A stretch of DNA of 49,515 nucleotides from Limosilactobacillus ingluviei DSM 15946 (GTDB taxonomy: Bacteria > Bacillota > Bacilli > Lactobacillales > Lactobacillaceae), in NCBI RefSeq assembly GCF_001435775.1, contig NZ_AZFK01000002.1:1-49515 (forward strand). Direction: 5' to 3'. The notes beneath the pieces are model-generated. The model searched no databases and had not been told where the DNA came from. It saw nothing but the letters and a program-made list of their open reading frames with translations. The position numbers and the translations under genes were made by a program. This document shows, in pieces, positions 38,294-46,406 of the stretch. How positions within the stretch are numbered: position 1 is the first letter of the stretch; each line of letters opens with the position of its first letter.

Positions 38294-40225
38294 ATGCAAA
38301 TAAAAATTGCACCAGATGATTCGCAAAGCATGGCCCAATCAGGGGATGCCATTCTTAAGTCGTTGCAAAACTCCAATTTTTCCACGATTGATATTATCGT
38401 GCGCGAATCAATTCAAAATGCGCTGGATGCGGCGGTAAAAGGACGACCGGTTACACGTGTTGATTACCAACTGGGGAAGTTTGACGCCCAACGTTTGAAT
38501 TCTGAATTTGATGATATTAGTGACGAGTTGAATCGTCGCTTCCCGAAAGACGCAGAATTTTTGAGTGTTCGTGATAGCGAAACAGTTGGTTTGACGGGGG
38601 ACTACAGATCTGATGACACTCGGATTTTAAATAAGAGCAATTTCCAAAAGTTAGTGTTCAGTATTGGGAAAAACCAAGAAGCTGATGGTGCAGGTGGTAG
38701 TTGGGGGTTAGGCAAGACCAGTTACTTCCGTTTGGGTGTGGGAATTGTGCTTTACTACACCCGTGTAAAAGATGGTGATGGCTATGAAGAACGGTTGATT
38801 GGTTCATTAATTGAAGACCCAAAGGACAAACGAAAACTTTTGAAAAAGAGCAATCGAGGGATTGCTTGGTGGGGAACTTATGAGGGGGAGAAGCCGGCAA
38901 AAGAAAACGCCAAAATTTTCCCAATTACTGATCACCAGCGTATCGCTGAAATTCTTGAAATCTTTAATATTCCGGGTTATCGAGATGATCAGATGGGGAC
39001 GACAATTATTGTGCCATACCTTCATAAGTACGCTCCCTCAAGTGATTCATTACCATGGGAACGGGACCGCGAACGGGCAATTCAAACAGCAGTCCAACGT
39101 TGGTACTCACCCCGCTTAGTAAACGAAGTCTATGCAAAGCAAAGTGGTAACTCACAGTTGGTATGTACCATCAACGGAAGTAATCCAATTGGTTTGTACG
39201 GTGAATTAGAAAAGCCATTTAAAATGATGCAAGCATTGTACAACGCAGCAATTACAGGAAGTTCAGATAATGCAAAGATTACGGTAAAGCCAATTAAGAT
39301 TTCGCGGATGGGGATGGAATCACCGAAAGTAGAAGCCGGTAAAATTGCCTTTACCGTTCAAAATAAGGATGAACTTTCAAATGGTGATTTTACGCCATTG
39401 AAGTACATTGAAGGTACAAGTGACGAAGATGAAGCAAAAGCATCGATAGTTGCATTTACCCGGAAACCGGGCATGATCGTTAAGTATGATGTGAACGGGG
39501 CTTGGTCTAGCGGAGTTAAGGTTGGTGACAACCAAGTCTTGATGGGGTTCTTTGTACCAAATTCGAAGGGAAAACTGTATAAAAAATTCCAAACTGATCG
39601 TCATAAAAATTTGGAACAGTATTTACGTGCTAGCGAAAAAGCTGACCATGCGGACTGGTTTGACGTGGACGGATTAACGTTGGTTAACCGTATTACTCGT
39701 TTGACAGCTAAAGCTTTGAGCGATGAAACAGAAGGAACCGATGATGGTGGAACTACCTTATTGTCATCTACTTTAGCGCGGCGCTTCGGTCGGTTGTTAC
39801 CGCCAGAAAACTTTGGCAAAGCTGGTAAAGCACCATCCAATAAGAAGCATAAGAAAACTTCACCACATAAGCGAACGGCTGATATTAAGATCAAGGATAG
39901 TTCGATGTTACCAAATGGTAATATCCAGATTCACTTTGAAGCTTCCCTAAAGGGACAAGCGTTAATTGAATTGAGAATTAAGACCCAAGATTCTAGTTTG
40001 AAGCTTTCCCAATGGCAAGGAACGTTTGGAGAGTTAGCTTTCCCAATCAGTATCAGTGATGTAACGATTGAAGACGGCATTGTCGAGCTGATGGATTCTG
40101 ATCAATCGTCTATTACGTTGCAAAACAATCAAGAAGCAGTTGCCACTGTTGAAGGGGCGATTTCTTTACAGTTGACTTCAAACGAATATCAACCGCAAAT
40201 TACAATTCAGCAAATCAATAATTAA
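38294..40225 (+). CDS. GHKL ATPase of MORC/MutL type (restriction-associated)
   Basis: A 643-residue protein. The GHKL ATP-binding signs are the N box IIVRESIQNALDAAVKG (about 34-50), VRDSETVGLTGD (G1-like), and GGSWGLGKTSYFRLG (G2/glycine lid, about 133-147). A long C-terminal part (about 510-643) has a Lys-rich linker (KKHKKTSPHKRTADIK) and a beta-rich end. Such paraMORC ATPases accompany Z1 and Vsr genes in prokaryotic restriction loci. GAGGACTAG precedes the ATG, three bases after the Z1 stop, so the two are co-expressed. Confidence 0.78.
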   Translation: MQIKIAPDDSQSMAQSGDAILKSLQNSNFSTIDIIVRESIQNALDAAVKGRPVTRVDYQLGKFDAQRLNSEFDDISDELNRRFPKDAEFLSVRDSETVGLTGDYRSDDTRILNKSNFQKLVFSIGKNQEADGAGGSWGLGKTSYFRLGVGIVLYYTRVKDGDGYEERLIGSLIEDPKDKRKLLKKSNRGIAWWGTYEGEKPAKENAKIFPITDHQRIAEILEIFNIPGYRDDQMGTTIIVPYLHKYAPSSDSLPWERDRERAIQTAVQRWYSPRLVNEVYAKQSGNSQLVCTINGSNPIGLYGELEKPFKMMQALYNAAITGSSDNAKITVKPIKISRMGMESPKVEAGKIAFTVQNKDELSNGDFTPLKYIEGTSDEDEAKASIVAFTRKPGMIVKYDVNGAWSSGVKVGDNQVLMGFFVPNSKGKLYKKFQTDRHKNLEQYLRASEKADHADWFDVDGLTLVNRITRLTAKALSDETEGTDDGGTTLLSSTLARRFGRLLPPENFGKAGKAPSNKKHKKTSPHKRTADIKIKDSSMLPNGNIQIHFEASLKGQALIELRIKTQDSSLKLSQWQGTFGELAFPISISDVTIEDGIVELMDSDQSSITLQNNQEAVATVEGAISLQLTSNEYQPQITIQQINN

Positions 40226-40236
40226 GAGGAAACTCC

Positions 40237-41196
40237 ATGCCAGAAATAAGTCTTTATCGAAAAATTGATGATGAATACTGTGACGAATTACATGCTAATG
40301 TTCAAGTCATGGTTCCCGAGTTAACGTATATTAATAGTGAATCTGAAGATGTTTTCATTGAATATCCTGATGAAGCTAAGGAAAGCATTAGTATTAATGA
40401 ATATGATGATGGGTGGGATCCTCAATTAAATGGTCTTCACTACCATCAATCATTCAAAATAGGTAATCCAAGTGCCTTTTTTGGTCATAGTGAGATCACG
40501 GATTCAGCGAATCGAATTGGCGTTGCCGTGCACCTTTTTTCGGCTGATTCAAAATTCCAAAAAACAATGGTTTTACCACAAGACGTATATGATACGGTAG
40601 ATAATTTAGACATTGAGTTTGATTATGATTTTGAAAAATCATGGATGAGAGGGAAGATTAATTTAGAGTTCTTCTTCTTTTTGAAAACTAGTAAAGTACA
40701 ACATCCTTTCCAAGCAAACGAAGAAGGGATGCGCTTGAGTTATGATAACCTCTTTCAAACTTGTCTAACTGTTGATGGAACAGGATCGACGTTCCCGATT
40801 ACCGAAATTGAGAATCCAGGCGGTCCGTTGTGGCAAATGAGGAAGCTTTGGAGTGATCCGTTAGTTGACGCTTTCGATGCTTCTAGTGTTCAAATCGAAT
40901 TAAACAGCAAACATCCTAAGTTCAAGGCTTTAGTTAATAGCTCAAGTACCTCTAATGGGGTCAGTGCAGTATTGATGGAACAAATCATGGCTCAAGCCGT
41001 TGCGATGATTATAGATGAAACGGCGAATGATATGGCAGCTGATGGCTCCGATTTTGAAAATGATGTGCCGGCTGAAGGATCAGTGGCTAAAGTGGTTCAG
41101 TACTGGATCAACCTATATGATATTGATATCAAGAACGATAAGATGATGGCAATTTTCAATAAGGTTGCACAAGGCGAAAAAGAAGATGAGGCATAA
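40237..41196 (+). CDS. Unknown acidic protein of the Z1/MORC locus
   Basis: A 319-residue acidic protein (for example INSESEDVFIEYPDEAKESISINEYDDGWDPQLNG). The central part resembles a beta-rich fold (LEFFFFLKTSKVQHPFQANEEGMRLSY), and the C terminus is helical (AKVVQYWINLYDIDIKNDKMMAIFNKV). I see no nuclease motif with confidence. GAGGAAACTCC precedes the ATG. Strict co-linearity with the ATPases suggests a subunit of the same complex. Confidence 0.7.
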   Translation: MPEISLYRKIDDEYCDELHANVQVMVPELTYINSESEDVFIEYPDEAKESISINEYDDGWDPQLNGLHYHQSFKIGNPSAFFGHSEITDSANRIGVAVHLFSADSKFQKTMVLPQDVYDTVDNLDIEFDYDFEKSWMRGKINLEFFFFLKTSKVQHPFQANEEGMRLSYDNLFQTCLTVDGTGSTFPITEIENPGGPLWQMRKLWSDPLVDAFDASSVQIELNSKHPKFKALVNSSSTSNGVSAVLMEQIMAQAVAMIIDETANDMAADGSDFENDVPAEGSVAKVVQYWINLYDIDIKNDKMMAIFNKVAQGEKEDEA

Positions 41197-41199
41197 CTA

Positions 41200-41895
41200 A
41201 TGAACATTAATTGGAATGCAGTGTCTTACTCAATTCCGAAGGCAAAGCAAGATTTTGAAAGCTTAGTCGTAAAAGACAAAATGATTACTCCGATTAACCC
41301 TTCTCCAGAATGGTTACCGTTACGTGAAGAATTGATTCGAGCACGAGATGAAATTTTTGAAAAGAATGGGCTGGACGTAGCTTCAACTTTGGGATACGAG
41401 TTTGACGTTGATTACGGATTTAAACTATACGAAATTTTAAATGATCAAATTGGGTTCACAAACCGCGCTGCCAGCAGTAATGATGTATGGCGTTATCTGT
41501 CTTTACGGGTGATTCCTGATATTGTACACGCACGGATTGGTTTTGAAGAGAAGCAAGATCACTACTATGCATTGCCACGGCGGGTTTGGCTAAGTACGAT
41601 TTGGTGGTATATCCACCTTTCTTGGGCCGGGAGCGAAGAGGCTACGCGGGAATTATTGGCAACTAATTCAACAGATACGATTATGAACTTAGTTGAACGT
41701 CCTGGCCGAGGCTACTATGTTGATGTTTACCGAGAAATTATGAAACAATACAAGGGCCACACCAGTCGGGATCTTTTTCGTCGGGTCTTAAAGCTCAATA
41801 CCGCTCGACTGATTACTACTTCACCCGAATTGGTAGCTGGGGGAATTGAGCAGTACGTGCATGATCTGTTTGAATCGGCAGGGGCAGGGAAATGA
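41200..41895 (+). CDS. DUF6339-like protein of the Z1/MORC locus
   Basis: A 231-residue helical protein. Blocks such as WRYLSLRVIPDIVHARIGFEE, YYALPRRVWLSTIWWYIHLSWAGSEEATRELL and GRGYYVDVYREIMKQYK ... LFRRVLKLNTARL recall DUF6339 proteins that sit in restriction loci. No catalytic residues are known. It starts four bases after the preceding stop and overlaps the next gene by four bases (ATGA). Confidence 0.65.
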   Translation: MNINWNAVSYSIPKAKQDFESLVVKDKMITPINPSPEWLPLREELIRARDEIFEKNGLDVASTLGYEFDVDYGFKLYEILNDQIGFTNRAASSNDVWRYLSLRVIPDIVHARIGFEEKQDHYYALPRRVWLSTIWWYIHLSWAGSEEATRELLATNSTDTIMNLVERPGRGYYVDVYREIMKQYKGHTSRDLFRRVLKLNTARLITTSPELVAGGIEQYVHDLFESAGAGK

Positions 41896-42872
41896 CGCTT
41901 TTTGTACACAATTTGTATCAGACAATTGTTCAAGCGAATGCCAGACGCTTTTCGAATGTAAGAGTAATCACAGGGTATAGCTCGGCAAGTTTTTTATTGC
42001 GAGTGCTGAAAGACTGTCCTAATCTGAAAATGGATATTTACCTAGGAATGGCCTTGCAAGGAATTTCTGCAAAAGATCATGAGCTTTATAAGCAATTAAC
42101 GGAAAGTGGAAAAATCAGATTGTGGTATGTTTGTGAAGAGCCAATGGTTCACCAAAAAGTAGTCGATTTCTATAACGATCATAATCATCAATCATATATT
42201 GGATCAGCTAATTTTTCAGAACGAGGCTTTCTATCGCAAACGGAAGTCATGACGGTTGTGAACAATAGCGTGGATGCAATTTTTTCAGCGATTAAAGAGC
42301 GAGCGTATCTTTGTACATCTCCGGTGGTTGAGGAGTATCTTAGATTTAGTAATACTACTGAAGTTAGTTTCGAGAGTGAGCAGCGTGAAGAAGACGTGTC
42401 ATCAGAAGTTACTGAAGATAAAGCGGGCTTTTCAAGCTATGAACATAGAACGGTTAATAATGGTTCTGAACAAAGTTGGCGTAAGCCAGTGGGAACTTAC
42501 ATTAAAGGGCTTAGTCTAAATGTTGAAGGAATAAAAATTCCAATAATTAGACCGGATTTTCGTGAGAATTTTGCTTTGAATGCGTCTGATCCTTTTTTGT
42601 CATTAAAGGGTGTGGATATGTATGAGCTTCGCGAAGCCGAGCGTTTTAATGTTCAAATTAATGGCAAAGATGATGAGGCAATAGTTACTAATTTCTCAGA
42701 ACTACGCTTAGCGAGATTCAACATTCGAGATGAAGTCTTAGCAATGCTTAATCTTCACGATAATGAAAAAGTTACCTTAGAAAATGCGGGTGACGGAGTT
42801 ATCGTTGTACAAGCAAACAAAAAGGCTGCAAAAGATCGGCCAAAGAGATATAATCTCTATTTAATTAAGTGA
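41892..42872 (+). CDS. NgoFVII-family restriction endonuclease (PLD nuclease + B3-like)
   Basis: A 326-residue protein. The PLD-type catalytic motif is VHQKVVDFYNDHNHQSYIGSANFSERG (about residues 85-110: His, Lys, then Asn/Ser of GSAN). A linker with many acidic residues (about 160-200) leads to a C-terminal domain (about 205-326; PVGTYIKGLSLNVEGIKIP, FNVQINGKDDEAIV, LENAGDGVIVVQANKK) that fits the B3-like DNA-recognition domain of NgoFVII/NgoAVII enzymes, which target GC(C/G)GC-type sites. It is the likely DNA-cutting subunit. The actual target here is not known. Confidence 0.82.
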   Translation: MTLFVHNLYQTIVQANARRFSNVRVITGYSSASFLLRVLKDCPNLKMDIYLGMALQGISAKDHELYKQLTESGKIRLWYVCEEPMVHQKVVDFYNDHNHQSYIGSANFSERGFLSQTEVMTVVNNSVDAIFSAIKERAYLCTSPVVEEYLRFSNTTEVSFESEQREEDVSSEVTEDKAGFSSYEHRTVNNGSEQSWRKPVGTYIKGLSLNVEGIKIPIIRPDFRENFALNASDPFLSLKGVDMYELREAERFNVQINGKDDEAIVTNFSELRLARFNIRDEVLAMLNLHDNEKVTLENAGDGVIVVQANKKAAKDRPKRYNLYLIK

Positions 42873-42924
42873 TTTCCATGTTATTAAAGTAATATGAAAA
42901 TCTTAGAATGAGGTGGGATCGATC

Positions 42925-44166
42925 ATGTTGAAATTGATCGAAACATTTAGCGGCATTGGTGCTCAAGCACAAGCCCTAAAAAATCTAAACGTTGATTATA
43001 AAACAGTAACAACCGTTGATTGGGAAATTGGTGCTATTTACGCTTATGATATTATTCATAATGGTAAACAGGACTTAACTGAATATCGGCATCATAATAA
43101 AGAGAGTTTGATCGAGTCGGTAGGCCGCTTTAATCTTTCTGGTGATGGAAAGAAGGCATTGTCAGACAAAGCATTGCAAGCAATGTCGACGATCCAACTG
43201 AAGAAAATTTTAGCTGCGATTAATCGAACTAAGAACTTAGTTGATATTACTCAAGTGCACGCCAACGATTTGCCGGAAGGTGATATTCTTACTTACTCCT
43301 TCCCGTGCCAAGACCTTTCAGCAGGGCGTTATTGGCACCACTACACTGGTGGGATTGATCGCGATGCCAATAACCGAAGCACATTACTATGGCAAATTGA
43401 ACGGATCTTAAAAGAATATCAAATGTTGGCTAAACCCATGCCGCGGTTTTTGCTGATGGAAAATGTCAGTGATATTCTCTCTAGCAAGAACATTGATAAT
43501 TTCCGTGAATGGCAACGCTTTTTGGAAAAAATGGGATATGTTAATAAGGTATCCACGCTTGATGCGAGAAACTTTGGGATTCCCCAATCACGGGTGAGAA
43601 CTTATATGCTCAGCGTTAGAGCAGATAGTGATGCCCAAGCGGACTACATTGATCGATATTTGATGGATAACGATCTGGAAATGATTGCCTTGCCAGACGA
43701 AAAAATTAGAAACATTGGTGAATTTTTGCGGTTGGATTACTCTAATCCAGTGTATAGGCAAGAAGCGACAGATAGTACTCCAAACTATACTGACTCGAGG
43801 CAACGGATTTTTGAAAATAGTCGAATTTTGGCGATTGATGATAAGCCACAAAAGAATGTTTTTGCCCGGACGGTTACCACTAAACAAGATCGTGATCCCA
43901 ATTCTGGAATTGTTGAATATCGAAACATTAAGTTTACGCCGTGGAATAAACATTACCGCAATTTAACACCTAGAGAATGCTTTTTATTGATGGGATTTGA
44001 TGAAAAAGATTTTGACAATTTAGAGGCCCAGAATGATGTGGTTCGGAAAGGGCAAAAAATGTTGCCCCAATCGAAGCTAATCAAATTGGCGGGGAACAGT
44101 ATTGTAGTTCCAGTCTTAGAGGAGATTTTTAAGCAAGTCGTTGAATTGAATCAGCAATTGGGTTAG
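42925..44166 (+). CDS. DNA (cytosine-5) methyltransferase
   Basis: A 413-residue C5 MTase. Motif I is LIETFSGIGAQAQAL, motif IV contains the catalytic Cys in TYSFPCQDLSAGR, motif VI LLMENVSDIL, motif VIII IPQSRVRTYML, and motif X NSIVVPVLEEIFKQVV. The region of about 75 residues before motif IV (residues about 55-110) is longer than in small MTases. GAGGTGGGATCGATC places the start at 42925, not at the upstream in-frame GTG. It is the protecting partner of the NgoFVII-like nuclease and last gene of the island. Confidence 0.93.
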   Translation: MLKLIETFSGIGAQAQALKNLNVDYKTVTTVDWEIGAIYAYDIIHNGKQDLTEYRHHNKESLIESVGRFNLSGDGKKALSDKALQAMSTIQLKKILAAINRTKNLVDITQVHANDLPEGDILTYSFPCQDLSAGRYWHHYTGGIDRDANNRSTLLWQIERILKEYQMLAKPMPRFLLMENVSDILSSKNIDNFREWQRFLEKMGYVNKVSTLDARNFGIPQSRVRTYMLSVRADSDAQADYIDRYLMDNDLEMIALPDEKIRNIGEFLRLDYSNPVYRQEATDSTPNYTDSRQRIFENSRILAIDDKPQKNVFARTVTTKQDRDPNSGIVEYRNIKFTPWNKHYRNLTPRECFLLMGFDEKDFDNLEAQNDVVRKGQKMLPQSKLIKLAGNSIVVPVLEEIFKQVVELNQQLG

Positions 44167-44169
44167 TCT

Positions 44170-44206
44170 ACGTTCAAGCTCCAAGGTCGGATGCTTGAAC
44201 GTTTTT
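44170..44206 (+). terminator. Terminator of the restriction island
   Basis: ACGTTCAAGC (44170-44179) pairs with GCTTGAACGT (44193-44202), followed by TTTTT. Confidence 0.9.
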
Positions 44207-44222
44207 CATTTCCCGGGAAATG
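44207..44222 (+). promoter_or_regulatory. Palindromic operator candidate, copy 1
   Basis: CATTTCCCGGGAAATG is a perfect 16-bp palindrome just upstream of a promoter; a right half-site CCGGGAAAT recurs in the promoter spacer (44242-44250). The 14-bp core also occurs at 48382-48395. Confidence 0.6.
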
Positions 44223-44228
44223 GAGTCA

Positions 44229-44257
44229 TTGTTTAGCCGCGCCGGGAAATTTATAAT
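44229..44257 (+). promoter_or_regulatory. Promoter of the acidic repeat protein gene
   Basis: TTGTTT (44229-44234) and consensus TATAAT (44252-44257) are 17 bases apart. Confidence 0.75.
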
Positions 44258-44285
44258 GGGGACAGGAAACTGGGAGGGCTGGAAA

Positions 44286-45257
44286 ATGAACAAGGACAAC
44301 TTCATCCGCGTAATGCTACGGGAACAATTTGGCTGGGACATTGATATCAAAAAGCCAGATTTTGGCACCTATGTAATCGTGCCGCGGCCCGATAGTACCA
44401 TGGCGACCCAGATCGCACATGGTTTGTCCGGCCAAGCAACCGAGTGGACGGCCCTGACCGACCGCTTGCGGCTACTTAACCGTTGGGCGACGATCCGCTT
44501 TAACCACGTGACCTTCCTGCTGGCAAATCCCCAGGCATCAACCAAGTACCTCTACTTCGTCAAAAATGGCCGGGATCGTTATGCCGTGCCGCTGGACCAT
44601 GAAACACCGCTTGATATGCCAGCCTGCGGTGATGAGATGGCACGGCTGGTCCAAAGCTGGGACACGGACTGGCACGATCCGGACTTTGCTGATTACCGCA
44701 GCCGGGAGGAAAGTACCTGGGAAGCGATCCCGCAGGCGCCGACGATGGTGGATTTTTCGACGGACGTCGCCTTTTTAGATGAGGGGCGGCTCGACGACAC
44801 CAACGATCAATTGAGCGGCTGGTTGCCCGATGCGCAGGACCTGGCCTTAACTGAAATGTTGGGGGAAACCAGTGCGGTGTTGGACGACCTTGGTGGGGAG
44901 CAATTGACGGCCGCCGAGGAAGCCGAAGCGGCTGGTGAACCGCAGCCGGAGATCGATGAGGAGCGGATGGCCGAATTGCAAGCCGAAGTGGCCAAGGACC
45001 TGGCCTACGAAGCAGAGCATCAAGATGATGATGACTGGGACCACGACGATGACGATTGGGACCGAGATGATGATGGTGACTGGGATCGTGATGACGATTG
45101 GGACCGGGATGACGATGATGATTGGGATCGCGACGATTGGGAAAACGATGATTACGACGCCGAGTGGTCGGATTACGATGCGTCAGCCGATTATGAGCAG
45201 TGGGAACCAGAAGATGAATGGGAGTTTGATGACGACTTCGACCGGGATGAAGATTAG
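44286..45257 (+). CDS. Unknown protein with an acidic Trp-Asp repeat tail
   Basis: A 323-residue protein. Residues 1-200 look globular (DNFIRVMLREQFGWDIDIKKPDFGTYVIVPRPD, LRLLNRWATIRFNHVTFLLANPQ, KYLYFVKNGRDRYAVPLDHE). From about 245 the chain is nearly all Asp/Glu/Trp/Arg, with short repeats of the type DDDWDRDD, and ends EDEWEFDDDFDRDED. No signal peptide, no membrane segment. GGGAGGGCTGGAAA places the start at 44286. It has its own promoter and operator. Function unknown; the tail could bind metals or mimic nucleic acid. Confidence 0.7.
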   Translation: MNKDNFIRVMLREQFGWDIDIKKPDFGTYVIVPRPDSTMATQIAHGLSGQATEWTALTDRLRLLNRWATIRFNHVTFLLANPQASTKYLYFVKNGRDRYAVPLDHETPLDMPACGDEMARLVQSWDTDWHDPDFADYRSREESTWEAIPQAPTMVDFSTDVAFLDEGRLDDTNDQLSGWLPDAQDLALTEMLGETSAVLDDLGGEQLTAAEEAEAAGEPQPEIDEERMAELQAEVAKDLAYEAEHQDDDDWDHDDDDWDRDDDGDWDRDDDWDRDDDDDWDRDDWENDDYDAEWSDYDASADYEQWEPEDEWEFDDDFDRDED

Positions 45258-45295
45258 AACTACTCGTTTTTTCTCATCATTTTTTAAAAAAGTGA

Positions 45296-45325
45296 TTGAC
45301 AAATGGTAAGAGGATTCGGTAAGCT
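45296..45325 (+). promoter_or_regulatory. Promoter of the second cysteine-attenuated operon
   Basis: TTGACA (45296-45301), 18 bases, TAAGCT (45320-45325), the same -10 sequence as before the T-box. Confidence 0.5.
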
Positions 45326-45357
45326 AAGACCATCATTTACGAAGGGAGGATTTCCTC

Positions 45358-45459
45358 ATGGTTCAAACGAACGCTTTGATGGCTTGCCAATGCATGTGCT
45401 GTCCAGTAATGGCCAGCACCATTTTGGCATACCATCAGCGAATCGCTTGGGTCAATTAA
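45358..45459 (+). CDS. Cys-rich leader peptide (cysteine attenuator)
   Basis: A 33-codon frame with GGGAGGA seven bases before ATG 45358. Codons 10-15 read CQCMCC, four Cys in six residues, followed by a non-cysteine tail ending WVN. It lies between a promoter and a terminator, ahead of a transporter and LanC-like operon. Cys14-Cys15 codons (TGC TGT) form the 5' arm of a hairpin whose 3' arm can otherwise pair into the terminator. Confidence 0.78.
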   Translation: MVQTNALMACQCMCCPVMASTILAYHQRIAWVN

Positions 45460-45546
45460 CGGGGCGTAATCCTCTGTAAAGCAGATCGGTAAAGTAATAC
45501 CGGTTTGGTAAGGCCGTGATTCCAAGGATGGGATCACGGCCTTTTT
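45397..45546 (+). terminator. Attenuator hairpins before the binding-protein gene
   Basis: Hairpin 1: TGCTG (45397-45401) with CAGCA (45414-45418), inner CCA/TGG, containing the Cys-Cys codons. Terminator: GGCCGTGAT (45512-45520) with ATCACGGCC (45533-45541) then T5. Antiterminator: ATGGCC...ACCA (45409-45421) can pair with TGGT..GGCCGT (45506-45517), which takes away both hairpin 1 and the terminator's 5' arm. Confidence 0.7.
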
Positions 45547-45608
45547 GTATGGTTTGCGTCTAGTAGCTTGTTGGTTGGTAAAAAACATAGGTGAAAGGAA
45601 CGAGATTG

Positions 45609-46391
45609 ATGAAGAAGATGAAATGGCAGGCTTTATTGGCATTAGTAACTTTAGGCAGCAGTTTGGCAGCGGCTCCCCTTGCCCAGGCGGATACGCTCAC
45701 GGTCGGGACGACCGCGCAAACCTACCCGACCTCTTATCGTAAGGACGGAAAGTTGACGGGTTTTGACGTGGCAGTGGCCAAGGCGGTGGGGAAGGAAATG
45801 GGCGCCAAAGTTAAGTTCAAGGTCGTTGGCGACGTACCGAGCCTCTTTGGTGAACTCGATCAGGGCAATATCGACACGATTGCCAACTCGATTACCGTCC
45901 TGCCGGCCCGGGAAAAGAAATACCACTTCTCGCCGGCTTACTCCTACTACGCCGCTCAAATTGCCGTCTTAAAGGACAGCAAGTACCATACGCTGAAGGA
46001 TCTGGCGGGCAAGACAGTCGCCGCCCCGGTCGGTTCTTCCAACATTGATTTGCTGGAAAAATACGATTCGCGGATCAAGATCAAAAAGTACGATGATCGC
46101 AATGCCGTCTTTACTGATGCCAATAATGGTACCGTTGCTGGCGTTTTGAACCAACGCCAGTTCATCCAGGAAACCGTCAAAAAGCAGCACCTTAATTTGC
46201 GGATCGTCAAGGGGGTCGCGGGCTGGAACGTGACGGCCTTTCCGTTTGCCAAGGACAAGCAGGCCCAAGCCAAACAAAAGCGTTTTGACAAGGCTCTGAC
46301 CAAACTGAAACAAGATGGAACCCTGGCCAAGCTGTCCAAGCAATTCTACAATGGCGCCGACGTCACGAAGAAGTCCCTCCAGGACCAATAA
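45609..46391 (+). CDS. Amino-acid binding protein, cystine-type (SBP family 3)
   Basis: A 260-residue exported binding protein: signal peptide to about residue 27 (LAAAPLAQAD), no lipobox Cys. The SBP core has TLTVGTTAQTYPTSYRKDGKLTGFDVAVAKAVG, QGNIDTIANSITVLPARE and AAPVGSSNIDLL. It is close in style to the cystine-binding BspA type of lactobacilli. AAAGGAACGAGATTG places the start at 45609 rather than the upstream GTG. It lies behind the Cys-rich leader. Confidence 0.85.
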   Translation: MKKMKWQALLALVTLGSSLAAAPLAQADTLTVGTTAQTYPTSYRKDGKLTGFDVAVAKAVGKEMGAKVKFKVVGDVPSLFGELDQGNIDTIANSITVLPAREKKYHFSPAYSYYAAQIAVLKDSKYHTLKDLAGKTVAAPVGSSNIDLLEKYDSRIKIKKYDDRNAVFTDANNGTVAGVLNQRQFIQETVKKQHLNLRIVKGVAGWNVTAFPFAKDKQAQAKQKRFDKALTKLKQDGTLAKLSKQFYNGADVTKKSLQDQ

Positions 46392-46406
46392 ACTGAGGAG
46401 GACCTC

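Noticed and set aside
45030-45160. Short DNA repeats resembling a CRISPR or VNTR array.
   Set aside because: They are in-frame codon repeats encoding Asp-Asp-Trp-Asp-Arg units, with no spacers.
44935-45309. Alternative frame rich in Met/Thr through the acidic repeat region.
   Set aside because: It is the +1 shadow of the GAT/GAC/TGG repeat codons and has no SD.
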